Source: DATESN01 sp035270785 (GTDB lineage Bacteria > Bacillota > Clostridia > Lachnospirales > Lachnospiraceae). Taken from it: a DNA stretch of 5,266 nt. Below, piece by piece: positions 1 through 5,266 of the stretch (position 1 is the stretch's first letter; each line of letters starts with the position of its first letter). Both the position numbers and the translations under genes were made by a program. The notes under the pieces are model-generated. The model did not search any database, was not told where the DNA came from, and saw only the letters and a program-made list of their open reading frames with translations. The stretch spans positions 1 through 5,266 of the forward strand of contig DATESN010000063.1 in the NCBI GenBank assembly GCA_035270785.1, in the 5' to 3' direction.

Positions 1-207
1 ATATGAAATGATTCATTACTCCAACATATTACCCCCAATACAGTCTGACTCTTTAATAAAAAGAAGTACCACCACTTTTTATGGTGTTTTATGTCTTATA
101 GAAGAAAGTTTTATTCTTTCAATCAAAGAGCAGTCTACATATTTTTTCACAAATTTACTTCGTATAAATAAAGTAATCCTGCATCCTTTAGACCAGGCTA
201 GGGGCTA

Positions 208-237
208 AAGTGTATATAATCCTTAAGCAATACACTT
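208..237. repeat. Inverted repeat (hairpin) after the left-edge frame
   Basis: AAGTGTAT at 208-215 is a perfect inverse of ATACACTT at 230-237, with a 14-nt loop. It begins on the last base of the TAA that closes the left-edge open frame. It could therefore be a weak terminator for something entering from the left, but no T-run follows, so this is only a structural observation. Confidence 0.35.
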
Positions 238-260
238 CAAAAGTCCCACCAAATCAGCTA

Positions 261-283
261 AATCTTAATATGAATCTTAATAT
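261..283. repeat. Tandem 11-bp direct repeat, 12-bp period
   Basis: AATCTTAATAT occurs at 261-271 and again at 273-283. The second copy overlaps the left arm of the inverted repeat at 276-304. The position, about 90-110 bases before the first operon gene, fits a regulatory site, but the low base complexity makes chance repetition possible. Confidence 0.4.
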
Positions 284-304
284 TGAATATTTAGGAATAT
301 TAAG
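276..304. repeat. Inverted repeat in the operon leader
   Basis: CTTAATATT at 276-284 and AATATTAAG at 296-304 are perfect inverse copies around an 11-nt loop. A further pair, TAAGCAAT at 224-231 and ATTGCTTA at 311-318, encloses the whole block. The nested symmetry upstream of the first operon gene could be an operator or leader RNA structure. AT-only arms of this length are weak evidence on their own. Confidence 0.35.
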
Positions 305-368
305 TTAAGGATTGCTTAGTTAAGTAACCTTTTTGATGTATGAATTTATAAATAAAAAATAAACAATC

Positions 369-1550
369 ATGAACAGAAATACAATAATATATGCAATAAT
401 ATTCTCAGTTATATTTTGCATAAGTGGAAACACAGCATTTTCTCAACTTAAAGTAAAGGGAGATAATGGAAAAGTTATTATAGGGGGATTACCTTATGAA
501 GCATCTCAGGCGTGGTATACTGAAGATTTTAACAACATTCTGTCTACTTCAATATTTGGCAAAGGTAGTTATGGTTCAGGGGCAAAGTTGTCCTTTGGAG
601 ACTTTGGTAGATGGGATTTTTATAGTTGGAATGTTTTTGTTGGAGAGTGGGGACCTACAGATACAGATAAATTATGGTTACATGGTAAATATGGTTTTTA
701 CCTTACCTATGGTCGAGCTGAAGAAGATTATTATTTAATGTGGTTTGATGCTCAAGGAGATAATGTTTTACATTTAAACACTGAATTATATACCCAAGGA
801 GTAAAAATCCCTGCCAATGAATCAAATCAACAAAATAATGAAGAAATAAAAAATTCTTTAGAAAGAATTAACTCTTTAGAAGGAATAACTTATAATTACA
901 AATTCTATAAAGGATCAAGTAGTATTTCACAAGGAGGTTCTAATAAAGAAACAAAAGATCAAGAATTCTTTATATCCTTAAATGATGAAAAGGATAAATA
1001 TGTCCCTCAAAAGAATGGATTTAATGCAAACCAACTTAAAGAGTTTTTCCCTGAATTAGTAGAAACAGATAAAGATGGCAATAGTTATATAGATTACACA
1101 GGACTTATTCCTGTGTTAGTAGAGGCAATAAAAGAACAGTCAAAAATAATAACAGCACAAAGTCTTAAATTAAAAGAAATGAGCTTATTGGCGGAAGATA
1201 TAACAACAATGAGTGAATCAAGTACAGATAGTAATTTTACAACAAAAAGCACAACTACAGATACAAATTCAATAAATGGTATTTTAGCAAATGCTTTCCT
1301 CTATCAGAACACTCCTAACCCATTTAATACAACAACAGAAATAAAATACTTCTTACCAGAAGGAAGCACAAATGCTTATATTTATGTATTTAACCTCCAA
1401 GGAAATTTATTATTAACATATAATCTTAATGATAATGGTTTTGGTTCAGTAGAAATTAATGGTTCTTCTTTAAATGCAGGAATGTATATTTATTCATTGG
1501 TTATTAATGGACAAGAGGCAGAAACAAAACGAATGATTTTAACTAAATAA
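369..1550 (+). CDS. Secreted protein with degenerate S74/tail-fibre-like core and T9SS type A sorting domain
   Basis: The 393-residue product is predicted to be exported by Sec and then moved across the outer membrane by the type IX secretion system. Residues 1-25 form a signal peptide ending near AFSQ. Residues 28-145 are a Gly/Tyr/Trp-rich beta region of the type found in Bacteroidota tail-fibre-domain proteins. Residues 156-266 resemble the intramolecular-chaperone (peptidase S74-like) segment: a helix with SLEGITYNYKF, then FFPELVETDKDG, YIDYTGLIPVLVEAIKEQ and a short coiled helix. The usual SDxRLKKNI start of that domain, which carries the self-cleavage serine, is replaced by an Asn/Glu-rich stretch at 150-160, so autoproteolysis is unlikely. 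A Ser/Thr-rich linker (about 273-303) leads to a sorting domain from LYQNTPNPFN (311-320) to the C-terminus. It is the first gene of a tight cluster, with 2 nt to the next. The precise role (surface fibre or adhesin) is inferred. Confidence 0.85.
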   Translation: MNRNTIIYAIIFSVIFCISGNTAFSQLKVKGDNGKVIIGGLPYEASQAWYTEDFNNILSTSIFGKGSYGSGAKLSFGDFGRWDFYSWNVFVGEWGPTDTDKLWLHGKYGFYLTYGRAEEDYYLMWFDAQGDNVLHLNTELYTQGVKIPANESNQQNNEEIKNSLERINSLEGITYNYKFYKGSSSISQGGSNKETKDQEFFISLNDEKDKYVPQKNGFNANQLKEFFPELVETDKDGNSYIDYTGLIPVLVEAIKEQSKIITAQSLKLKEMSLLAEDITTMSESSTDSNFTTKSTTTDTNSINGILANAFLYQNTPNPFNTTTEIKYFLPEGSTNAYIYVFNLQGNLLLTYNLNDNGFGSVEINGSSLNAGMYIYSLVINGQEAETKRMILTK

Positions 1551-1552
1551 AG

Positions 1553-2395
1553 ATGATTATGAATAAGTTAATGTTAATATGCTTATTATTAATAAGTATG
1601 TCTTCTTTTTCTCAACCGCAATATAAAAACTCACTAAAGGATTTAAGGGAGAGTTATATTCAAACAGGAAGAGAAATGAGAGCAGAAACAAAAAAGATAA
1701 AATGTGAGGAAATAAAATTAACCTTGGAAGAAAGTAGAAACTCTTATATTTCGGCAAGAAATGAAGAGAATAAATTAATTGCTTTATTTCATTTATCAAA
1801 GATGTCCTGTCCTCAAATAATATCTTTTTTTGAAGAAGTTATAAAAAATGATACATCTGAGTTGATAAGATGTGAAGCAATAAAATATTTAGGATGGATT
1901 GATGCTCAGTCAAGTATTAAGTTTTTATTGAATAGAGCAGATAGTAATACAGAAATATCAAATTATGAAAAAGTATGTATAGGGACAACATTATCCGTTC
2001 TTGAAGATTATAAAGATGCTGAAAATATTTTAAATAAAAATTGTTTTACATTAGAACAAAAATATTGTGACAGATGTATTTGGGCTTATTATATTATTGG
2101 GAACAATTCTTCTATTAATTACTATCGCTACTTGATTAACAACTCAAAAGACGATATTAATGTAAATATTGCAGTTCAAAAACTAGCAGAGTTAGGTGAT
2201 ATAGAAACTGCTTATCCTGTTATGGAAAAGATAATGAATGAAGATAATGCTATAAAAGGCGGAATAATGAGGATATTAAAAGCAATAGGAGACCAAAGGA
2301 GTATTCAGTTAATAGAAAAAGTTGCTCTAAATGATAAAAGTGAAGACAATAGAAAGTTCGCAAAGAAATTATTAGAAACCAATATAAATAGATAA
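1553..2395 (+). CDS. Exported HEAT-like helical-repeat protein
   Basis: The 280-residue product starts with a hydrophobic signal peptide ending at SSFSQ (residues 17-21), so it probably acts in the periplasm or outside the cell. It is not clearly a lipoprotein because no lipobox cysteine follows. The rest is almost entirely helical. Repeated helix pairs recall HEAT repeats: about 73-127 (including SELIRCEAIKYLGWIDAQ), about 202-231 (VNIAVQKLAELGDIETAYPV) and about 234-276 (KGGIMRILKAIGDQRSIQLI). Such solenoids usually bind partner proteins. A CxxC pair (YCDRC, 171-175) and other cysteines are present, with unknown meaning. Two starts are possible: ATG 1553, used here, and ATG 1559, which gives a more typical signal peptide beginning MNKLM. 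The gene lies 2 nt after the T9SS-sorted protein and 4 nt before the amidase gene, so co-expression is likely. No specific function can be named. Confidence 0.75.
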   Translation: MIMNKLMLICLLLISMSSFSQPQYKNSLKDLRESYIQTGREMRAETKKIKCEEIKLTLEESRNSYISARNEENKLIALFHLSKMSCPQIISFFEEVIKNDTSELIRCEAIKYLGWIDAQSSIKFLLNRADSNTEISNYEKVCIGTTLSVLEDYKDAENILNKNCFTLEQKYCDRCIWAYYIIGNNSSINYYRYLINNSKDDINVNIAVQKLAELGDIETAYPVMEKIMNEDNAIKGGIMRILKAIGDQRSIQLIEKVALNDKSEDNRKFAKKLLETNINR

Positions 2396-2399
2396 GTAT

Positions 2400-3572
2400 A
2401 TGAAAAAGATATTTTTATTAATATCTATGCTTGTGGTATATTTGAATGGGGTTACACAAGTATATGATCCTGCAAAAGCAATTGAGTATGCAAATATTTG
2501 GTGGAATGGAAGAAACACTCCTTTATATCAAAATTATGATGATTTGGGAGGAGATTGTGCCGCTTTTGTTTCGCAATGTTTAATTGCTGGTGGCCTTGAT
2601 TTAAGTAAAGGAACTAACGGAAGTGGTGCATACGTAAAGCCAGATGGAGTTATAGCAGGAGTAGAACAATTAGTATATCATCTAAAAACATATCAAGATG
2701 TTGACTTTATTTCAACAACTGATGCATTCCAAACAGGGAATAATAAAGAACCAGAGTTTGTTGTTCCAGGAGATCCTGTGTTTTATGGATCTTCCGATTA
2801 TAGTAAATACACACATTCTTTATTTTGTGTTAAAGAAACAGGAACGGATAGAACAAGGTTATACAATGCACATTCAAATAATGTATACCAACAGCCAAAA
2901 TCATATTGGGGATCTATGATTAAATATTTCTATTATTTTCATATTAAGAACTCTATTCCTGAACATTGTAGGAATTGTGTGAAAGATGCCGATGAAATAT
3001 CTATTGATTGCGGAGGTTCTTGCCCTCCATGTGATGATGCTCCTCAAAATAATATCATATCAAATAGTAATGATATAAAAGATAATAATTATGCTACACA
3101 AAATATCAATGTACAAAATGCAGTTGTTTTTGCAGGAAGAAATGTCCAATTTTTATCAGTGGATGATATTACTTTTGATAATGGATTCGAGGTTCAAGCG
3201 AATGCTCAAATAGAAGCAAAGACTACTAATAATATTTTAAAAACAACAAGAGATAAAAGCTTAGAATGTGATATTATGTGGATTAATTACTTTGGTTTAA
3301 ATCAGCCTTACTTTTTAAATTTAGTAGGTTTCACCTCTTTTGATATAAGGGTATCTCAACCTATAGGGAATAATTTAACAATAATATATCAAAAAAACAA
3401 TCAAAATATCAATAAAAATGGGTCAATAACTTTATGGAACGCACAAACTGGAGTAAATCATGATGCCTTAAATCCTAAAGATTTTGGACAATTTGTTGTA
3501 GATGTTACTCTTAGAAAAGCATCAGGACAAGCTATAACCAAAAGCTATTGGATAGTCAAGAGGTATATTTGA
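2400..3572 (+). CDS. Secreted amidase-domain protein with Cys-rich motif and coathanger-like segment
   Basis: The 390-residue product has a signal peptide (residues 1-20, ending VTQ). Residues about 22-180 match the putative amidase domain family (Amidase_6, NlpC/P60-like cysteine peptidase fold). They include AIEYANIWW, the diagnostic GGDCAAFVSQCLIAGG with probable catalytic Cys53, and YTHSLF with probable catalytic His139. NAHSNN (157-162) is a further conserved-looking polar site. Residues 189-212 are a Cys-rich motif ending DCGGSCPPC, common in extracellular Bacteroidota proteins. Here the usual NG near its start is NC, giving five cysteines. Residues about 236-273 resemble a '3-coathanger stack' segment (GRNVQFLS, NGFEVQANAQIEA). 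Residues about 285-390 form an unrecognised domain. A likely role is hydrolysis of a peptide or amide bond in cell-wall or protein substrates; the substrate is unknown. It is third in the operon. The frame stays open past the TGA (see 3573-3749), so this protein may be a shortened version of a longer one. Confidence 0.8.
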   Translation: MKKIFLLISMLVVYLNGVTQVYDPAKAIEYANIWWNGRNTPLYQNYDDLGGDCAAFVSQCLIAGGLDLSKGTNGSGAYVKPDGVIAGVEQLVYHLKTYQDVDFISTTDAFQTGNNKEPEFVVPGDPVFYGSSDYSKYTHSLFCVKETGTDRTRLYNAHSNNVYQQPKSYWGSMIKYFYYFHIKNSIPEHCRNCVKDADEISIDCGGSCPPCDDAPQNNIISNSNDIKDNNYATQNINVQNAVVFAGRNVQFLSVDDITFDNGFEVQANAQIEAKTTNNILKTTRDKSLECDIMWINYFGLNQPYFLNLVGFTSFDIRVSQPIGNNLTIIYQKNNQNINKNGSITLWNAQTGVNHDALNPKDFGQFVVDVTLRKASGQAITKSYWIVKRYI

Positions 3573-3749
3573 AAAACTTTAGCAAGTAAATCTTTTTGTC
3601 GTGCGGTATATGTTCTTAAGTATGATGGAAATGGTTCAAATTTGAGATTTGTTTCTGCTTCCTATATTGAATTACAAGTTGGCTTTGAAGTAGAAGCTGG
3701 TGCAAGTTTTGAAGCAGATGTATATGAATGTAATATGATAAATAATTAA
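3573..3749 (+). pseudogene. Startless coathanger-like fragment in frame after the amidase TGA
   Basis: Directly after the TGA of the amidase gene the same frame stays open for 58 codons to TAA at 3747-3749. The later part reads SNLRFVSASYIEL, then GFEVEAGASFEADVYEC, which resembles the end of a '3-coathanger stack' segment seen in T9SS-related secreted proteins. It also resembles residues about 246-273 of the amidase protein (GRNVQFLS, GFEVQANAQIEA). No ATG lies early enough and no leader is visible, so it is not a stand-alone gene. It is either the former C-terminus of the amidase protein, cut off by a nonsense change, or the tail of another gene left after a deletion. Stop-codon readthrough is a less likely explanation. 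Confidence 0.6.
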
Positions 3750-3760
3750 AAACAATAGCT

Positions 3761-4411
3761 ATGAAAAAGATAATCGTTTTAGTTGCACTTATATTATTAA
3801 GTGTAGTTTCAATAGCTCAAATCAAATTTGGAGTTAGAGGAGGGATGACTTTGTCATCGTATAATTCCGCTCAAGTTTTCTATAAATTTAAACCAGGAGT
3901 TCATATTGGAGGAGTTGCAGATATTCCTCTTGGCTCATCCAAATTTTCTTTTGTTCCTGGAGTTTATTTTGCAGACAAAGGAGCAAAAATAGATCATAGT
4001 CAATACCCTACAAATTCTTCTCATTACCTAGATTATTATTTTACAGAAAATAGATATAGCTATCAATTGCAAGTCCCTTTACTTTTTACTTATAATATTC
4101 CAATAAATGATAAAATAAAACTTAAACCACAAATAGGCGTATATCTTTCATATAGGATTTTGGGAATATATAATGAAAAAAGAGATTATGTTGGTACTGT
4201 TTCTTCAGACTATCCTACTGAACTTACTTCCTATCATTACTTTTATGAAAAGAATGGTTCAATGTGGGGACACGGAGGCAATATTGGTTTATCTATTTTC
4301 TATAATAAGTTTTCCTATACATTCTCTTGTGATGTTGGTGATTCAAATGATGTACTATCACCAGAATATCCTGATATTTGTATGTTCTTCTCGTTAGGAT
4401 ATAACTTTTAA
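3761..4411 (+). CDS. PorT-family outer-membrane beta-barrel protein
   Basis: The 216-residue product has a classic signal peptide (MKKIIVLVALILLSVVSIAQ, cleavage after residue 20). It continues directly into IKFGVRGGMTLSSY, the usual opening strand of the small Bacteroidota outer-membrane barrels of the PorT/OMP_b-brl_2 type. Alternating hydrophobic and polar strands follow: GVHIGGVADIPLG, FSFVPGVYFADKG, YQLQVPLLFTYNIP, KLKPQIGVYLSYR, and a C-terminal strand ending in Phe (FFSLGYNF), as expected for recognition by the BAM machinery. The length is normal for the family. These proteins sit in the outer membrane; some members serve T9SS, but most have no known role, and nothing here ties this one to secretion. 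The gene starts 188 nt after the amidase stop, with the coathanger fragment between, and has an A-rich leader with no Shine-Dalgarno sequence. Confidence 0.85.
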   Translation: MKKIIVLVALILLSVVSIAQIKFGVRGGMTLSSYNSAQVFYKFKPGVHIGGVADIPLGSSKFSFVPGVYFADKGAKIDHSQYPTNSSHYLDYYFTENRYSYQLQVPLLFTYNIPINDKIKLKPQIGVYLSYRILGIYNEKRDYVGTVSSDYPTELTSYHYFYEKNGSMWGHGGNIGLSIFYNKFSYTFSCDVGDSNDVLSPEYPDICMFFSLGYNF

Positions 4412-4453
4412 TTAGAAAGAAATTGATTAAGAATTAAAAAACGAAAATAAGAG

Positions 4454-4500
4454 ATAAGAAGTTTATCTAATATTTTAGGTAAACTTCTTATATCCCTTTT
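4454..4500 (+). terminator. Hairpin terminator after the barrel gene
   Basis: A 15-bp stem (4454-4468 with 4477-4491) with one G-T pair and an 8-nt loop (4469-4476) lies 42 nt after the barrel stop codon. It is followed by CCCTTTT. On the opposite strand the stem is followed by a T-rich tract (complement of 4430-4450), so it may stop transcription in both directions between the convergent barrel and transposase genes. The plus-strand T-run is short, which limits certainty. Confidence 0.6.
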
Positions 4501-4610
4501 GGTGATGTAATTATTAACACTCCTGCCAATGTCCTATTAAAACCAGTTGAGGATGTAATTATTCAATCGAATTTTGAAGTTGTAAGTGGAGCAAGTTTTG
4601 AAATGCCGAA
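4483..4610 (+). pseudogene. Coathanger-like gene fragment cut by IS30 element
   Basis: After an in-frame TAA at 4480-4482 this frame reads GDVIINTPANVLLKP, EDVIIQSNFEVVSGASFEM, a clear coathanger-stack-type tail of a T9SS-related secreted protein. It has no start codon or upstream part. A perfect 12-bp direct repeat (4504-4515 and 4552-4563) encodes DVII twice, consistent with the internal beta-strand repetition of the segment. From about 4605 the frame runs into what is probably the end of the IS30 element and continues antisense to the transposase up to a TAA at 4645. The normal end of the gene appears to be lost. It shares GASFE with the fragment at 3573-3749, so both may derive from related domains. 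Confidence 0.6.
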
Positions 4611-4611
4611 T

Positions 4612-5266
4612 TCAAGTTTTAAATGCAACTTTTTCCTCATTTGTTAATACTTTATTTAATTGTTCCAAAGGGGACAAATAACCAAATCTTTTACGAGGTC
4701 TATTATTTAATTTATCTTCTACCTCTTGTATCATCTTATCTGTCAGCTTTGAGAAGTCCATTCCTTTTTTGAAGTATTGTCTAATTAGCCCATTTAAGTT
4801 TTCATTACTACCTCTTTCCCATGAATGGTATGGTCTTGCAAAGTAAAACAAAATATTTAATTTACGTGCAATTTCTTCGTGATAAGCAAATTGACTTCGT
4901 CGAGCTCGACCTTTGGTCTTCGGTTCTTTTCCATTGTCAGCCGTTATTGTATGTATTAAATCCTTGAAAGGTAATAGTACATTTATTGTTTCTTGAGCTA
5001 AAGGCTTGGCTTCTTTTCCTTCTAACTTTCTAATTTTTACTATACCTGTTTTTCTTTCGTTTATTGTAAGCAATGCTCCTTTGTGATTTTCGCCTATTAT
5101 TAAATCTATTTCTAAATCTCCAAAGCGTTCTCTTCTTTCAACCTCTATTGGACGTTCTGATATATCTACTCTGTTTTTAATCAATCCTCTATTATCATAA
5201 TTATTGCCTCTTTTTCTATTTCTCCTACCTTGTCTTCTTAGATGTAAATGAAGTTTATCTTCACTA
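4612..5266 (-). CDS. IS30-family transposase, 5' end outside window
   Basis: This DDE transposase would cut and join IS ends. Translation is open to the right edge. In-window residues upstream of TTG 5184 (LHLHLRRQGRRN, RKRGNN) are typical IS30 sequence, so TTG 5184 is not the start and the N-terminal DNA-binding helix-turn-helix is cut off by the window. About 218 codons are visible. The catalytic residues are the Asp in GDLEIDLI (codon 5104-5106), the Asp in TADNGKE (4936-4938) and the Glu in WERGSNEN (4801-4803). GLIRQYF and the C-terminal NNRPRKRFGYLSPLEQLN are also characteristic. The usual GDWEID has Leu for Trp. Eleven extra residues lie between DNGKE and FAYHEE (4891-4923), making the second Asp to Glu spacing 44 instead of the family's 33. 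Whether the enzyme is still active is unknown. The gene converges on the barrel gene. Confidence 0.93.
   Translation of the reverse strand, partial: SEDKLHLHLRRQGRRNRKRGNNYDNRGLIKNRVDISERPIEVERRERFGDLEIDLIIGENHKGALLTINERKTGIVKIRKLEGKEAKPLAQETINVLLPFKDLIHTITADNGKEPKTKGRARRSQFAYHEEIARKLNILFYFARPYHSWERGSNENLNGLIRQYFKKGMDFSKLTDKMIQEVEDKLNNRPRKRFGYLSPLEQLNKVLTNEEKVAFKT
4891..4923. repeat. GC-rich palindromic element inserted in frame in the transposase
   Basis: This 33-bp segment is about 55-58% G+C inside AT-rich DNA. It contains the perfect 12-bp palindrome GTCGAGCTCGAC (4899-4910). It can also be read as two small hairpins, GAC-TTC-GTC (4893-4901) and GACC-TTT-GGTC (4908-4918), around GAGCTC (4902-4907). 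It adds 11 residues (PKTKGRARRSQ) between DNGKE and FAYHEE of the transposase, where IS30 proteins normally read DNGKEF without a gap. Removing it restores the DD(33)E spacing exactly. It probably belongs to a family of short palindromic repeats that spread in this genome. The boundaries may be off by one or two bases. Confidence 0.75.

Larger units (their letters stand above)
1..368. other. Left-edge region without a convincing gene
   Basis: One plus-strand frame is open from the left edge to a TAA at 206-208, with an ATG at 8. Its 66-residue product has no signal peptide, domain or motif that I recognise, and upstream sequence is too short to judge its start. The minus strand of the same stretch carries only short open pieces. 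From 208 to 318 there are several short direct and inverted repeats, listed separately. A very weak Bacteroidota-type promoter is conceivable, with TTG at 283-285 and a poor match to TAnnTTTG at 307-314. The last 30 bases before the ATG at 369 are A/T-rich without a Shine-Dalgarno sequence, which is usual for the phylum. Confidence 0.5.
4602..5266 (-). mobile_element. IS30-family insertion sequence, partial at right edge
   Basis: This is the transposase-3' end of an IS30-family element. The left boundary is inferred, roughly 4602-4611. The coathanger reading frame loses its expected sequence there, and the transposase stop (4612-4614) lies immediately inside, as in IS30 elements whose coding region runs almost into the terminal repeat. 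The other end, the second terminal repeat and any target duplication are outside the window, so the exact ends cannot be verified. Confidence 0.7.

Noticed and set aside
90..200. Protein-like minus-strand piece with Lys/Arg-rich residues, ending in a stop after about 36 codons
   Set aside because: Too short, without a start or family match; may be a decayed gene but cannot be supported.
8..208. 66-codon plus-strand open frame at the left edge
   Set aside because: No recognisable motif, no checkable start context, and it runs open to the window edge; kept only as part of the region description.
312..335. TTG ... TTTG pair resembling a Bacteroidota promoter
   Set aside because: Spacing between the elements is too short and the TA of TAnnTTTG is missing at the right place.
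1557..1799. 80-codon minus-strand frame within the HEAT-like gene
   Set aside because: Hydrophobic antisense shadow of the AT-rich helical gene, with no independent support.
3570..3572. TGA as a recoded or selenocysteine codon
   Set aside because: No selenocysteine-type hairpin follows, the position is not a catalytic site, and the next base context is not typical of strong readthrough; a nonsense change or junction is simpler.
5182..5184. TTG start for the transposase
   Set aside because: Typical IS30 residues continue upstream in frame to the window edge, so the true start lies outside.

Overview
The window looks like chromosomal accessory DNA from a Bacteroidota bacterium that has a type IX secretion system (T9SS). 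The DNA is AT-rich. Starts are preceded by A-rich leaders with no clear Shine-Dalgarno sequence. One protein ends in a type A T9SS sorting domain. There are repeated '3-coathanger stack'-like beta segments, a PorT-type outer-membrane barrel, and an IS30 transposase of the type common in this phylum. A genus cannot be named from this sequence alone.

Layout. Positions 1-368 hold no convincing gene, but 208-318 is rich in short direct and inverted repeats just upstream of the first good gene. Three plus-strand genes follow almost without gaps (2 nt, then 4 nt) and probably form one operon. They encode a secreted protein with a degenerate S74/tail-fibre-like core and a T9SS sorting domain (369-1550), an exported helical-repeat (HEAT-like) protein (1553-2395), and a secreted cysteine-amidase-domain protein with a cysteine-rich motif and a coathanger-like segment (2400-3572). 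The frame stays open for 58 codons beyond the amidase TGA and encodes another coathanger-like segment with no start of its own (3573-3749). Next comes a small outer-membrane beta-barrel gene (3761-4411) and a hairpin terminator candidate (4454-4500). A third coathanger-like fragment (4483 to about 4610) then runs into the 3' end of an IS30-family element. That element's transposase is on the minus strand and leaves the window at the right edge.

How the parts fit. All four intact plus-strand genes encode proteins with signal peptides, so the region serves the cell envelope or exterior. The operon may make a set of exported proteins in which the amidase could cut peptidoglycan or peptide substrates; that role is inferred. 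The coathanger fragments on either side of the barrel gene suggest decay or rearrangement of a larger secreted-protein locus, with the IS30 element cutting off the last fragment.

The most unusual feature is inside the transposase. A GC-rich, highly palindromic 33-bp segment (4891-4923) adds 11 in-frame residues between the second Asp and the Glu of the DDE triad. This stretches the family's DD(33)E spacing to 44, and removing the 11 residues restores exactly 33. It looks like a small palindromic repeat that inserted into a protein-coding gene without breaking the frame.
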